64,000 nucleotides of DNA from assembly GCF_030295915.1 (NCBI RefSeq), contig NZ_AP027361.1, positions 868,001 to 932,000 of the forward strand, written 5' to 3'. This DNA is from Thalassotalea sediminis (lineage in GTDB: Bacteria; Pseudomonadota; Gammaproteobacteria; Enterobacterales; Alteromonadaceae). The notes beneath the pieces are model-generated. The model was not told the DNA's origin. It ran no database searches and was given only the letters and a program-made list of their open reading frames with translations. A program made the position numbers and the translations under genes. Each line of letters starts with the position of its first letter. The stretch's first letter is position 1. Shown here piece by piece: positions 9,656-19,032 of the stretch.

Positions 9656-9994
9656 ATGAAAATTCAAGCAAAAAACCGTTCGAGAAGGTTAAGAAAAAAA
9701 CTACGCGTTGACGAATTCCAAGAATTTGGCTTTGATGTGGCGTGGAAGTTGTCTGATGATACTGACTCTGCTGGCGTTGATAGCTTTCTTGATAAGTTTA
9801 TTGCTGAAGCTATTCAACCCAATAAACTAGGCTTTGGTGGTGAAGGAGATACCATCTGGCATGGGTTGATTTGTACAGAAAAGTTAGGTAGTTGTACAGA
9901 CGCCGATAGAAAAGCCGTTGAAAAATGGCTTAAAGATAATGGTGCCGTTTCCGTCTCTGTAAGTGAGTTATACGATGTTTGGTGGGCTGAATAG
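9656..9994 (+). CDS. yggL: YggL family (50S-associated, DUF469) protein
   Basis: A 112-residue protein matching the YggL family along its length: a basic start (KNRSRRLRKKLRVDEFQEFGFDV), a central acidic stretch, and the ending VSELYDVWWAE. The family has been described as associating with the large ribosomal subunit; its exact role is not settled. In E. coli yggL, trmB and mutY are neighbours. Here yggL is next to mutY and trmB lies 2.9 kb further on, separated by a chemoreceptor and channel pair on the other strand, which looks like an insertion into an ancestral cluster. The start follows AAGGAATATT. Confidence 0.9.
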   Translation: MKIQAKNRSRRLRKKLRVDEFQEFGFDVAWKLSDDTDSAGVDSFLDKFIAEAIQPNKLGFGGEGDTIWHGLICTEKLGSCTDADRKAVEKWLKDNGAVSVSVSELYDVWWAE

Positions 9995-10027
9995 TACACC
10001 AACACCCACCAAATTGATGAGTGAATG

Positions 10028-10735
10028 TTAGAAATGATACTTTAAAAGTAAATTAACATTTCGCTCGTCAACTCCTTTAATGCCAAACTTATTATCCCAG
10101 TGTACATATTCAATGCCTACGTAGAGTTTAGATTTAATATTTAGTGCTGGTGCTAAGTCATACTTTAGTTGTGAGGTAAAATTCATTTGAGCATTGGCGT
10201 CATCGGTAGCGGTAACATAATCTAAAAATCCATCGTACACCAAGGGGCCAATTGGTACGGCCCAGCTCAAAGTTGTTTGAATCCCGTTGTCACTTGAGTC
10301 AATGTTTTTATGGTAAATGTTAGTTTTAAAAAATAAAAAATTAGGTACCTTAAAGTTGGTGCCAATGCCAACTAGATAATTAGTAAAACCATCTCCAACT
10401 TCGGCTGTAGTCGCTAAATAGATATTTTCGATGAATTCATTTTGATAAGTAGATAATTGAAATCGCGGAGATATTTCGATATAGGTTTCGCGATCACCAT
10501 TGCTAGAATGTAAGCGATCAACAAACAGAAAGCTATCACCCCAGCTATAGCCAGCTGCATGCTCAAAGGTAAAAACAGTGCGATCACTATCGCCGACTTT
10601 ATAGTTATCTCCTTTTAAGAGGGTAGCGCTAAAATCTGACCATAACGTTTCTGCGTTTGCCTGCATTGGAGCAAATAATGTAGCTAGTATACCCGTAACA
10701 AAAATATACTTCTTGGTTAAATATAGCGTCTTCAT
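10028..10735 (-). CDS. Tsx/OmpK-type nucleoside channel of the outer membrane
   Basis: A 235-residue outer-membrane beta-barrel. It has a signal peptide ending at QANA, then W-S-D-F-S-A-T-L and the family pattern FTFEHAAGYSWGDSFLFVDRL, alternating hydrophobic strands and a terminal Phe (LLLKYHF) for BAM recognition. These fit the Channel_Tsx family (Tsx of enteric bacteria for nucleosides, OmpK of vibrios). It starts 9 bases after the chemoreceptor stop and uses an AGGA ribosome site inside the end of that gene, so the two are one transcription unit. Nucleoside specificity is inferred from the family only. Confidence 0.85.
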   Translation of the reverse strand: MKTLYLTKKYIFVTGILATLFAPMQANAETLWSDFSATLLKGDNYKVGDSDRTVFTFEHAAGYSWGDSFLFVDRLHSSNGDRETYIEISPRFQLSTYQNEFIENIYLATTAEVGDGFTNYLVGIGTNFKVPNFLFFKTNIYHKNIDSSDNGIQTTLSWAVPIGPLVYDGFLDYVTATDDANAQMNFTSQLKYDLAPALNIKSKLYVGIEYVHWDNKFGIKGVDERNVNLLLKYHF

Positions 10736-10744
10736 GTGTACGTC

Positions 10745-12694
10745 CTATTCGGTTTTAAATTGAGCAACAAGTTGTTCTAATTGGTGTTTTTGATGGTCTA
10801 ATTCCGTAATTATACTTGTTGTTGTATCGGATAAGTTAGAAATTTCTGTCGCCATGTCTGCTATCTTCGTCACATTTTCATTAAGTTCGTTAATGACGCT
10901 AGATTGTTCTTGTGTTGCGGTTGCAACTTGCGTGTTCATTGCGGTAATTTCATTAATATCAATAACGACTTCCCCAAGCACTTGTTTAGCATCATTCGTT
11001 TTCTCTAAGCCTTGGCTGGCAAGCTCAGTGTTTTCTTGCATAGCAGAAACCGTCTCGTTGGCTTGTTGCTGTAACCGTTGAATAACGTCATTGATTTCTT
11101 GCGTTGAACTTTGTGTTCGACCAGCAAGTGTGCGCACTTCATCCGCCACTACGGCAAATCCTCTGCCTTGCTCACCGGCACGCGCTGCCTCTATTGCTGC
11201 ATTTAGAGCAAGTAAATTAGTTTGCTCGGAAATACTACTAATGGTGTCAACGACTGAACTGATCATTTGGGTTTGATCGGCAAGTTGAGTGATCTTCTCT
11301 TGGGTAATTCTATTGCTTTCCTGTAATTGCAACATAACATTGCTTGTTTCATCTACACGTTGATTGGAAACGTTGATCTGTTGTTCAGAGCCTTCTGTTT
11401 TGGTTGCGGTATTAGTTGCTAGTTCACTAACCTCTTGAATGCTGTGGCTCATTTCGTTGGTTGCCGTTGCCACGGAATCGGATTCAGCTTGTTGGCTAAT
11501 GACCAACTTATTTACATTACTTGCCATATCATTGAGTTGGTTAAATGAAGAGGTCATAATGCTTTCTGTATGCTTTATTTCTATCATGATCTCTCGCACT
11601 TTGCTTAATATGGCGTTAAACCCTTTAGCAAGTTGACCAAGCTCATCGCCGCGCTCATCATCTAATTTTTGTGTTAGATCACCTCCAGTACCAGCCATAG
11701 CGATTAAGCGTTGACCAATTTCAATAATAGGTTTAGTAATTCTATTTGCTAATAACACCATTAAGAAAATAAAAACGGCGACAATAACTAAATTTAGCAG
11801 TGCGGTTTTTGTTAATGCTGAGTGTATTTTTGCTAAAGGTTCAGCGCGTGGCAACATTGCGATGATTTTCCAATTGAGTTCAGGTAAACCGACACTAGCA
11901 ACATAAAACTCTTGGCCTTTATGATCTACAATATCAAAAACATAACCTGCATTTTGACTTAACAGTTTGCTCGAACTCGATGCAAAACCGTCAAACTGCT
12001 TTAATTGGCGTTGCTTTAAAGCAGGAAGTTCATGATGAATAATCACATTACCTTGATAATCGGTAACGAAAACATAGCCGTTTTCGCCAATTTTGTTTGA
12101 AAGTATATCGGCGCTAATTTGGTCAACGGCGTAACCAAGTCCAGCAATTGCGATATCTTTTCCTTGATAATTAACACGATAGTTTACAAATGCGGTGAGT
12201 TTTGTTGTGCCTTTCTCAACATCAAATGAAATTTCAAATGGCTCTTTGCCATTCAGGAATTGGTAAAACCATGCATCACTGTTTTGATTAATTTGTCTGG
12301 TAATACCTTGATGTGTATAATAATTTTGACTGATGTTGGACACCCAAAATACCGTTAATGCATCGTTAGCTTGTTGCATATTAGATAAATAATCTATGAC
12401 TTGTTGTTGTTGTGCCTCGGGTTCATTTGCTGCAGCCCAATCAAGCATAAATTGATTTTGCGTAATTGATTTGGAAAGCTCTAATGGCGTGCTTAATTGT
12501 TCTCTAATGCGAAATTTTACTTTTGCTAGTTGGTTGGGCAGTAAATCTTGTTCAATGTTATCTTGGAACAACTGACTAAAAATATAATTATTCAGTGAGA
12601 TACTAAGCAACGATAACGTGATAAGCGAAAAGGTAATAACGGCAATAAGTAATTTTCTAATGGATACATTTCGTAACCAGTTGTTTATTTCCAT
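10745..12694 (-). CDS. Methyl-accepting chemotaxis protein with dCache-like sensor
   Basis: A 649-residue chemoreceptor. Membrane helix 1 is at about 15-35, a periplasmic double-Cache-type ligand domain at about 38-290 (including [20 protein letters not shown] and a second-module [10 protein letters not shown]), and helix 2 at about 297-318. HAMP follows ([18 protein letters not shown]), then the signalling coiled coil whose hairpin tip contains [21 protein letters not shown] and [17 protein letters not shown]. There is no C-terminal CheR-binding pentapeptide. dCache domains usually bind small metabolites such as amino acids, purines or organic acids. Co-transcription with a Tsx-type channel hints at nucleosides or bases, which is inference. 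Confidence 0.95.
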   Translation of the reverse strand: MEINNWLRNVSIRKLLIAVITFSLITLSLLSISLNNYIFSQLFQDNIEQDLLPNQLAKVKFRIREQLSTPLELSKSITQNQFMLDWAAANEPEAQQQQVIDYLSNMQQANDALTVFWVSNISQNYYTHQGITRQINQNSDAWFYQFLNGKEPFEISFDVEKGTTKLTAFVNYRVNYQGKDIAIAGLGYAVDQISADILSNKIGENGYVFVTDYQGNVIIHHELPALKQRQLKQFDGFASSSSKLLSQNAGYVFDIVDHKGQEFYVASVGLPELNWKIIAMLPRAEPLAKIHSALTKTALLNLVIVAVFIFLMVLLANRITKPIIEIGQRLIAMAGTGGDLTQKLDDERGDELGQLAKGFNAILSKVREIMIEIKHTESIMTSSFNQLNDMASNVNKLVISQQAESDSVATATNEMSHSIQEVSELATNTATKTEGSEQQINVSNQRVDETSNVMLQLQESNRITQEKITQLADQTQMISSVVDTISSISEQTNLLALNAAIEAARAGEQGRGFAVVADEVRTLAGRTQSSTQEINDVIQRLQQQANETVSAMQENTELASQGLEKTNDAKQVLGEVVIDINEITAMNTQVATATQEQSSVINELNENVTKIADMATEISNLSDTTTSIITELDHQKHQLEQLVAQFKTE

Positions 12695-12855
12695 TCTAAG
12701 CTTTCTCTCAAAGTTATTGTTATTACAATAAGTATTGCTGAATAATTTGAAATATCATAATTAATGTTTAATAAATGTACCTTAGCTATTTGTGTTTAAA
12801 TAAATAAACGTAGATAATATGCGCCCTTAAAAATAGCCTTAAGCAAGAAGTAGCC

Positions 12856-13581
12856 ATGACTGAAAGAACACACAAGACTGTTGAACAAGCCGAACAAGAA
12901 GGCAAGTACATTCGTAAAGTACGTAGCTTTGTTAAACGTGAGGGGCGATTAACAAAAGGTCAGGCTGCGGCATTAGATTTACATTGGCAAGAGATGGGAC
13001 TAAACCATGAAGATGGTTTGTTAACCTTTAGCAACGTGTTTAACAATGAAAACCCTGTAGTACTTGAAATTGGTTTTGGTATGGGAAGCTCATTGGTTGA
13101 AATGGCCAAAAATGCGCCATCACTAAACTTTATTGGTATTGAGGTTCATCGCCCAGGTGTTGGAGCATGTATTGCGTTAGCAAAAGAGCAAGGTGTAACA
13201 AATTTAAGGGTGTATCAACATGATGCGATTGAAATTCTCGCAGATTGTATTCCAAATGAATCATTAACGACGGTACAGTTATTTTTTCCAGATCCGTGGC
13301 ACAAAAAAAAGCATCATAAAAGAAGAATCGTCTCTCCTGAGTTTGTTGAAACAATTCGTCAGAAGCTTAAAATTGGTGGAGTTTTTCATATGGCAACAGA
13401 CTGGGAAAACTACGCAGAATGTATGCTCGAAGATATGCTAACATCTCCTGGTTATAAAAACCTGTCAGAAACCAATGATTATATTCCTCGCCCAGATAAT
13501 AGACCGCTAACAAAGTTTGAACAACGTGGCCATCGTTTAGGTCATGGTGTTTGGGATTTACAATTTTCAAAAACGCGTTAA
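12856..13581 (+). CDS. trmB: tRNA (guanine-N7-)-methyltransferase
   Basis: TrmB makes m7G46 in the tRNA variable loop using S-adenosylmethionine. The 241-residue protein (E. coli: 239) has the SAM motif [17 protein letters not shown], the acidic end of strand 2 in [12 protein letters not shown], and the signature [20 protein letters not shown]. It also has [13 protein letters not shown] and the C-terminal [17 protein letters not shown], which are all family hallmarks. It is preceded by a 160-base divergent promoter region shared with the chemoreceptor and followed at once by a terminator hairpin. Confidence 0.97.
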   Translation: MTERTHKTVEQAEQEGKYIRKVRSFVKREGRLTKGQAAALDLHWQEMGLNHEDGLLTFSNVFNNENPVVLEIGFGMGSSLVEMAKNAPSLNFIGIEVHRPGVGACIALAKEQGVTNLRVYQHDAIEILADCIPNESLTTVQLFFPDPWHKKKHHKRRIVSPEFVETIRQKLKIGGVFHMATDWENYAECMLEDMLTSPGYKNLSETNDYIPRPDNRPLTKFEQRGHRLGHGVWDLQFSKTR

Positions 13582-13588
13582 TAGATTT

Positions 13589-13610
13589 AAAGCCCGTTAA
13601 GCGGGCTTTT
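13589..13610 (+). terminator. Rho-independent terminator after trmB
   Basis: AAAGCCCG and CGGGCTTT pair around a 5-base loop and run into TTTT, 8 bases after the trmB stop. The near-symmetry lets it also serve the convergent gene at 13655-14026. Confidence 0.85.
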
Positions 13611-13654
13611 ATCGACTTCTTCTTACCTAAATGTGATATTTGGTCAAAACTAGA

Positions 13655-14026
13655 TTAATGTTGCTGATCGTTTGGCACGCAATATTGATGCATTTTATCT
13701 GCTTCTATATGAAAAAGGTGCTGACAAAAACGATACTTCCCTTGTTGTTTTAGTTTCTCCTCAGATACTAATTCTCGTGTTAATGCATATTGTAAAATGC
13801 GTGATGCATATGCTGTCCAATACTCCTTTGCCGCCATAATATGAAAATCACTATTCGGATATGTTGCACAACGTTGTTCAATAAGCCTTTGTTCAAGATC
13901 GGTTAGTACTAGAGGCCTAATTTCACTGAACAAATATTGCTTAAACTTTGTAAACTGTTTTGCTCGCCAAAGTTGCCAAGCCATCCAGCATAATAAAGTG
14001 ATTGCCGCGATTAAGATAAATTCCAT
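13655..14026 (-). CDS. Hypothetical single-pass membrane protein
   Basis: A 123-residue protein I do not recognise. An N-terminal membrane helix (about 3-20, FILIAAITLLCWMAWQLW) is followed by a soluble, mostly helical segment rich in Arg, Lys and Gln, including AAKEYWTAYASRILQYALTREL and a His-rich end. The orientation would leave the soluble part in the cytoplasm, since KQFTKFK follows the helix. It stands between trmB (convergent) and ogt (same strand, 50 bases upstream), so it may be read through from the alkylation-repair genes. No catalytic motif is visible. Confidence 0.6.
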   Translation of the reverse strand: MEFILIAAITLLCWMAWQLWRAKQFTKFKQYLFSEIRPLVLTDLEQRLIEQRCATYPNSDFHIMAAKEYWTAYASRILQYALTRELVSEEKLKQQGKYRFCQHLFHIEADKMHQYCVPNDQQH

Positions 14027-14076
14027 CAGTACTACATTTACAACTTTCTAATAGCGATAAAATATAGCATTTTTAG

Positions 14077-14547
14077 TTAAATAGCACCTTCAAATGTTAA
14101 TAACTGTTCTTTTAACGTCAAGCCTCCAGCGTAACCTGTTAATTTACCATTACTACCAATAACGCGGTGACAAGGAATAATCAGTGCTATTGGGTTTTTG
14201 CTATTGGCGCCACCTACTGCTCGCACTGCTTTAGGATTTTTGATTTGTTCTGCCAACCACCGGTAAGACTTTGTATCGCCGTAGTTAATAGTTGTTAACG
14301 TTTGCCAAACATATTGTTGAAAAGGGGTTCCTTTCGGCGCAAGTGCGAGGTTAAATGTTTTTCTTTCGCCATCAAAGTATTGCGCAAGTTGCGTTAACGT
14401 GTCTTTAAAGTATAAAGGGTTGTTTTCAAAACCTTTTAAATCTGTAACGCCAGCACTACCTGCGAGAAAAGATAGACTCGTTAAACCTTTTTGTGACGCT
14501 GTTATTAAGATCTCCCCAAACGGAGACTGCGTTTTTGTATAAAACAT
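14077..14547 (-). CDS. ogt: Methylated-DNA--protein-cysteine S-methyltransferase
   Basis: This suicide enzyme repairs O6-alkylguanine by moving the alkyl group to its own cysteine. The motif IPCHRVI holds the acceptor Cys126, with the helix-turn-helix around FQQYVWQTLTTINYGDTKSYRWLA and the recognition Arg in AVRAVGGAN. I start at the ATG giving MFYTKTQ (156 residues), 5 bases after the end of the upstream glycosylase gene. An earlier in-frame ATG at 14616 would lie inside that gene and add residues unlike the family. The two repair genes form an operon and complement each other, since the upstream fusion lacks this domain. Confidence 0.94.
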   Translation of the reverse strand: MFYTKTQSPFGEILITASQKGLTSLSFLAGSAGVTDLKGFENNPLYFKDTLTQLAQYFDGERKTFNLALAPKGTPFQQYVWQTLTTINYGDTKSYRWLAEQIKNPKAVRAVGGANSKNPIALIIPCHRVIGSNGKLTGYAGGLTLKEQLLTFEGAI

Positions 14548-14552
14548 AGAGG

Positions 14553-15980
14553 TTAATCCTTTTGGGCGAGTGAATGCCAAAGATAAATGGCTGCATAGGC
14601 ACGCCAAGGGCGCCATGACTCTGCCAGTGCTAAAATTGTTTTATTTGTAGGCTTTTTTTGATCATCGGTTAAGGCTTTTATTATACCTAAATCTGCGCTT
14701 GGAAACGCATCAGGGTCACTTAAGCCGCGCATGGCGATGTAATTTACCGTCCACGGGCCTATCCCTTTAAGTGCACAGAGTTGTTTTTCTAACTGCTCTA
14801 GTGATTGGTAGGTTTCAAAAATATCTTTGTTTTGTTCAAAAAAATTCAGCCATGTGTATAGGGTATCTTTGCGTGATTGAGTTAAACCAATATGATTAAA
14901 ATCGGCCTGTTGTATTATATCAAGTGTTGGAAAACTAAATCCTACTTCATCAGGCAGTTGTGCATTCTTTTCGCCATATTGTTTTACAATGCGCATTGCC
15001 AACGTGGTTGCCGCTTTAACAGAAATTTGTTGCCCTAAAATTGCACGTATAGAAAACTCCAATATATCCCAACAACCGGGCAGTCTTAGGCCTGGCGATC
15101 TTGCTATAACGCTAGCTAATACCGGTGTAGTTGCTAACGCATCATGAATTAATGACATATCAGCATCAAGATCAAACATTTTGCGCACGCGCTGAATTAT
15201 TTGATTAAGATAGCGATAGTCACTCAATGACAGCTTTAAAATTAACGCATGTCTACTGGTGTGATGAGAAACTTTAAGCCAACCCGTACAGTTTTCTATA
15301 GTGATATTTCTCATATAAAAACTGTCAGTAATATGCTCCATACCCTGTATTTGTCGGTATTGAAAAAAGGATAACATTAATGGCCAGTCAAAAGGCGGCC
15401 TATAGGGTAATTGTATATCTATGCATTTATTTGGCGTCACATCAGACTGCTTTCTTAAGGCATTTGGTGTGCAGTTATATTGTTGCTTAATAGCTTCGTT
15501 AAAACGTCTGATGCTTTTAAAGCCACTAGCAAAGCAAATATCGCTAAAGGGGAGCTCAGTAGTTCTTATCAGCTTTCTAGCTAATAGTAATCTTTGATGT
15601 TGAAAATATTCACTTGGCGAAATACCTAGGTGTTGTTTTACGAGTCGGTGCAGTTGTCGGGTACTAATGCTAAATTTGTTGGCTAAAGTAGTGAGATTAT
15701 CGTCATGATAATCAAACGCATTTAGTATTTTGTTTAACGTAGTGGGTAATGTTTTGCCAGGTGCAAGTTCAGGAAAGCAACGCTTACACGGCACAAAACC
15801 TTGCTGTTGAGCTTGTTCAGCACTTAGATAATATTTTACATTTTCTGGTTTTGGTGGTCGAGCTGGGCATATGGGACGACAAAAAATACCCGTTGTTAAC
15901 ACGGCGGTATAAAATTTACCATCGAATCTGGCATCCCTGCTTAAGCGTGCTTGTTCACAAGTATGAATATCTAAAGACAA
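14553..15980 (-). CDS. Ada-N/AraC/AlkA fusion: 3-methyladenine glycosylase with methyl-sensing regulator
   Basis: A 475-residue three-part protein. Residues 1-75 form the Ada zinc domain with ligands Cys34, Cys38, Cys65 and Cys68 (GIFCRPICPAR, PCKRC); by analogy with E. coli Ada, Cys34 accepts a methyl group from phosphotriesters. Residues 80-180 are an AraC helix-turn-helix (ISTRQLHRLVKQHLGISPSEYFQHQRLL). From about 190 on is AlkA: the N-terminal domain, then ILGQQISVKAATTLAMRIV, the hairpin LCALKGIGPWTVNYIAMRGL and the catalytic Asp in FPSADLGI. The start is TTG, preceded by AAAGG at good spacing. It likely senses methylation, activates its own operon and excises alkylated bases. Confidence 0.93.
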   Translation of the reverse strand: MSLDIHTCEQARLSRDARFDGKFYTAVLTTGIFCRPICPARPPKPENVKYYLSAEQAQQQGFVPCKRCFPELAPGKTLPTTLNKILNAFDYHDDNLTTLANKFSISTRQLHRLVKQHLGISPSEYFQHQRLLLARKLIRTTELPFSDICFASGFKSIRRFNEAIKQQYNCTPNALRKQSDVTPNKCIDIQLPYRPPFDWPLMLSFFQYRQIQGMEHITDSFYMRNITIENCTGWLKVSHHTSRHALILKLSLSDYRYLNQIIQRVRKMFDLDADMSLIHDALATTPVLASVIARSPGLRLPGCWDILEFSIRAILGQQISVKAATTLAMRIVKQYGEKNAQLPDEVGFSFPTLDIIQQADFNHIGLTQSRKDTLYTWLNFFEQNKDIFETYQSLEQLEKQLCALKGIGPWTVNYIAMRGLSDPDAFPSADLGIIKALTDDQKKPTNKTILALAESWRPWRAYAAIYLWHSLAQKD

Positions 15981-16293
15981 AAGCTAAACCTTTCTTATAA
16001 ATCGCTAAAACAGCATATCTTAAATTCAATTGAATACTCGCGATAATCGGACATTAATGTTAAAAAAAGCTGACGAGATTCTTAACTTAAAATGATTAAT
16101 TAAACAGCTGTGTGTATTTAAAACGGTTATTTTTAAAAATAACTCAGGCGTTTTTAATTATTCGTCAGCCTTTTTTATCTTTCAATAAGCTTTTGAATAT
16201 TGACCGCCATATAGTCAAAGAGACAACAAAAATAATGACTACAATTTATGCTTATTGATTTTACCTTATTACGGTAATAGAGGGGAGAGCGAC
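15981..16293. other. Divergent intergenic region between alkylation-repair operon and TonB receptor
   Basis: No ORF of interest is present. The region carries a pair of inverted GTCAGC-type motifs (see the separate entry at 16062-16178) and AT-rich tracts suitable for promoters. The purine-rich AGGGGAG at 16281-16287 is the ribosome site that decides the TonB receptor start. Confidence 0.6.
16062..16178. promoter_or_regulatory. Inverted pair of TCGTCAGC-T-tract motifs upstream of the TonB receptor
   Basis: Reading the minus strand at 16062-16077 gives CTCGTCAGCTTTTTTT; the plus strand at 16161-16178 gives TTCGTCAGCCTTTTTTAT. The same core recurs twice before the cytochrome operon at 20165-20196. 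This distribution in the two promoters of one gene cluster suggests binding sites for its AraC-type regulator. Alternatively the right-hand copy with its T tract could be part of a long-range hairpin. Confidence 0.4.
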
Positions 16294-18900
16294 ATGGGGC
16301 AAATTAATCGTGCCAAAGAAAATAATAATAAGATTAACATGAAAAAAAGCCTTATTACGACAGCAGTATTATCGAGTTTTTTCATTTCATCTACTGGTTA
16401 TACACAAGAACAAAACGACGAAACAACAGAAATTGAAGTTGTTACTGTAAATGCACAAAAACGCGTACAGAATATCCTTAAAGTACCTGTTACCGTTGGA
16501 ACGATTAGTGAAAGCCTCATTAAAGAATCTGGCTCAGTGTTATTATCGGAAGTGGATAAGTTTATTCCAGGCTTCGACTTTTCCGATAGCAACATGACGC
16601 AAGCCGGTATAACCATGCGAGGCATTTCTAGCCCGAATATCAGTATTGGTGGTGACCCATCAACAGCAACGTTTTATGATGACGTTTACATGCCTAGAGC
16701 GGCGCAAAACGTATTGTTTTCAGACATGGAACGTATCGAAGTACTTAAAGGGCCCCAAGGTACACTGTTTGGTCGTAATGCCGCAATGGGTGTTGTAAAT
16801 ATGGTACCCAAGTCTCCTCGAGACGAAAACGAAGGTTTCGTAAAGACAACATTCGGGACGGATAATTTACAAAAGCTTGAAGGTATGGCCAATATTAGCC
16901 TTTCCGATGACGTATATCTACGTGCTAACATTTTGGATGTTTCACAAGATGGTGTGGTAAAAAATGTTGCTGCGCCAGAGTGGAATGCGAATCATAAAAT
17001 ATGGGATCTTGGCGAACAAAATCATAGCGCTGCCAGGATAGCACTACTTTGGAATATTTCTGATGCGACCAAGTTTCAACTTGCTTATGATTGGGATGAC
17101 TTAGAGCAAGGACCACCAATGGCTGTCGGTGTCAGCGAGTATGCTTATAATCAAGGCAAAACACCTTTTTCATCGAAAGCTGAAAATGATGTTCGCCATG
17201 GTATTGAAGCACGTGATATGTATGGTGTTACTGCTAAATTAACGCATGAGTTTAATCAGCAATGGTCAATGAAATATGTAGTTGCTTACCGAGATTGGGA
17301 AACTGAAAACCGTCAAGATGAAGACGGTACGGCTGACCCTACGCGTTATTTCGATACCTCAAATAATGAAGACTCTGATATTTTTTATAACGAATTACAG
17401 CTTAATTATGTCTCTGACAACATTAATGCCGTTGCTGGTTTTTCATATTCGAAAGAAAAAGTGAAACAAACAACGGAATTAAATATGACAACCGATACCG
17501 CTGCTCGATTAGTTACCGGTGAAGTTAATAACTTTATTAAAGGTGGCGTAGCGGAAGAGTTAGCAGCAATGTTGGGTGGTACGACTGATGCGCATGCTGC
17601 TGCCGCTTTTGGACCAGGTGTTACTTTTTCTGGCGCTGTTGATAGCTTGTATACACTGTCTGGCTTTCCAATGACCCATATTTGGGATCCTAATGAGTGG
17701 TCAGGCGCATTAAATGCGTTAGGGTTTGCCAATGACATTATGGCTGCTATCGGTATGGCAGGCATGCCATTAACGGCTGATGTTGTGTCGTTAACGGGTG
17801 ATGTTACCTATGATGTTGTTGCTATGCAGCTTGGTTTTCCAGAAATATTTGGTCCAAGTTTTAGTGGGCAGTTTTGGGAAGAAACCGTGAATAACACTGG
17901 GGATTTTACCAACTGGGGGATATTTGCCGATGTTGATTATCAAATTAATGATAAATGGAATGTGATTGCAGGCTTACGTTATTCAAAAGATAAAAAAGAG
18001 TTTAGCTGGTTCATTCCACAAAATAGTTTTACTGCGCAACGACCAGGCGTAGGCAATTTAGTTTTTCCTCAGGTTGATCTAGAAGCATCAGATGAGTGGG
18101 ACAAAGTAACAGGACGTTTAGTGACAAGCTATCAACTTGATGACAATCAAATGTTCTTTGCTTCTTATTCAACAGGATATAAGTCTGGGGGGTTTGATTC
18201 CTTAGCACCTAGCCAATTCTCTTTCGCGCCGGAAGACACAACCAACTTAGAGTTTGGTTATAAGGCCGTATTAGGTGGTAACTTTATCGCTAATGTAAGT
18301 GCTTACTATTTAGAGCTTGATAACTTGCAGCGTTCGGTTGATTCAAAAGCACCGGGCAGTTCACAAGCAATACCAACCATTATTAATGAAGACAGAGAAA
18401 TTAAAGGTATTGAAGCGGATTTACGTTGGAAAATATCGAACGCGTTAACACTTGGTATGGTAACTGAAATACGCTCAACGGATAACTTTTCACCTGACTT
18501 TTATAACGGTGAAGGCGACTTAGTTGCAGCCAAAACGTCTTCATCAAAAGCAGCTAAAAACTATACGTTTACTTTTAATTGGATGCCAGAGTTAGGTTCA
18601 GGCCATACAAATTTGCATGTTGATTACGTTTTTAGAGAAAATACGAATCGTGATTTACCTGGCCTAGAAAGCTATAAACTCGCTGTTAATGAGTACTTTG
18701 AAGACGAAGAGCTATTAAATGCAAGACTTTCATGGGCTGATGAAAGTGATACTTATGAAATAGGTTTATGGGGTAAAAATTTACTCGATAATCGCTATAT
18801 GCTGAGTATGGGGGGATTAACCGCTGATGTGTTAGGCACACCTCATGGGCGTATTAATCGCGGTTTAGAAGCGGGTGTAGATTTTAAATATAGCTTCTAA
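16294..18900 (+). CDS. TonB-dependent outer-membrane receptor
   Basis: An outer-membrane active transporter of about 868 residues. A signal peptide (MKKSLITTAVLSSFFISSTGYTQ) begins 15 residues after the chosen start; I chose ATG 16294 because AGGGGAG lies 6 bases upstream, whereas the ATG at 16339 has no clear ribosome site. A TonB-box-like segment (IEVVTVNAQKR) leads into the plug (ITMRGISSPN, RIEVLKGPQGTLFGRNAAMGVVNMVPKSP). A 22-strand barrel ends in VDFKYSF. One extracellular loop region (about 400-520) is long and rich in Ala and Gly. It resembles receptors annotated for large organic ligands rather than classic siderophore receptors; the ligand is unknown. Heme-protein genes follow. Confidence 0.93.
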   Translation: MGQINRAKENNNKINMKKSLITTAVLSSFFISSTGYTQEQNDETTEIEVVTVNAQKRVQNILKVPVTVGTISESLIKESGSVLLSEVDKFIPGFDFSDSNMTQAGITMRGISSPNISIGGDPSTATFYDDVYMPRAAQNVLFSDMERIEVLKGPQGTLFGRNAAMGVVNMVPKSPRDENEGFVKTTFGTDNLQKLEGMANISLSDDVYLRANILDVSQDGVVKNVAAPEWNANHKIWDLGEQNHSAARIALLWNISDATKFQLAYDWDDLEQGPPMAVGVSEYAYNQGKTPFSSKAENDVRHGIEARDMYGVTAKLTHEFNQQWSMKYVVAYRDWETENRQDEDGTADPTRYFDTSNNEDSDIFYNELQLNYVSDNINAVAGFSYSKEKVKQTTELNMTTDTAARLVTGEVNNFIKGGVAEELAAMLGGTTDAHAAAAFGPGVTFSGAVDSLYTLSGFPMTHIWDPNEWSGALNALGFANDIMAAIGMAGMPLTADVVSLTGDVTYDVVAMQLGFPEIFGPSFSGQFWEETVNNTGDFTNWGIFADVDYQINDKWNVIAGLRYSKDKKEFSWFIPQNSFTAQRPGVGNLVFPQVDLEASDEWDKVTGRLVTSYQLDDNQMFFASYSTGYKSGGFDSLAPSQFSFAPEDTTNLEFGYKAVLGGNFIANVSAYYLELDNLQRSVDSKAPGSSQAIPTIINEDREIKGIEADLRWKISNALTLGMVTEIRSTDNFSPDFYNGEGDLVAAKTSSSKAAKNYTFTFNWMPELGSGHTNLHVDYVFRENTNRDLPGLESYKLAVNEYFEDEELLNARLSWADESDTYEIGLWGKNLLDNRYMLSMGGLTADVLGTPHGRINRGLEAGVDFKYSF

Positions 18901-18925
18901 GGTATATTAAATTGAATCAGTATTT

Positions 18926-18956
18926 AATGCCGTATAGCGCCGCTATACGGCATTTT
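18926..18956 (+). terminator. Rho-independent terminator after the TonB receptor
   Basis: AATGCCGTATAGCG and CGCTATACGGCATT form a perfect 14-base inverted repeat with a single central base, running into TTTT. It separates the receptor from the regulator gene. Confidence 0.85.
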
Positions 18957-19032
18957 ATCTTTTAAATAACAAAGCTTTTAATTCTTTTATTTACTGATTA
19001 GACTGTTAAAAAAAACAATAAGACAATTAGCC

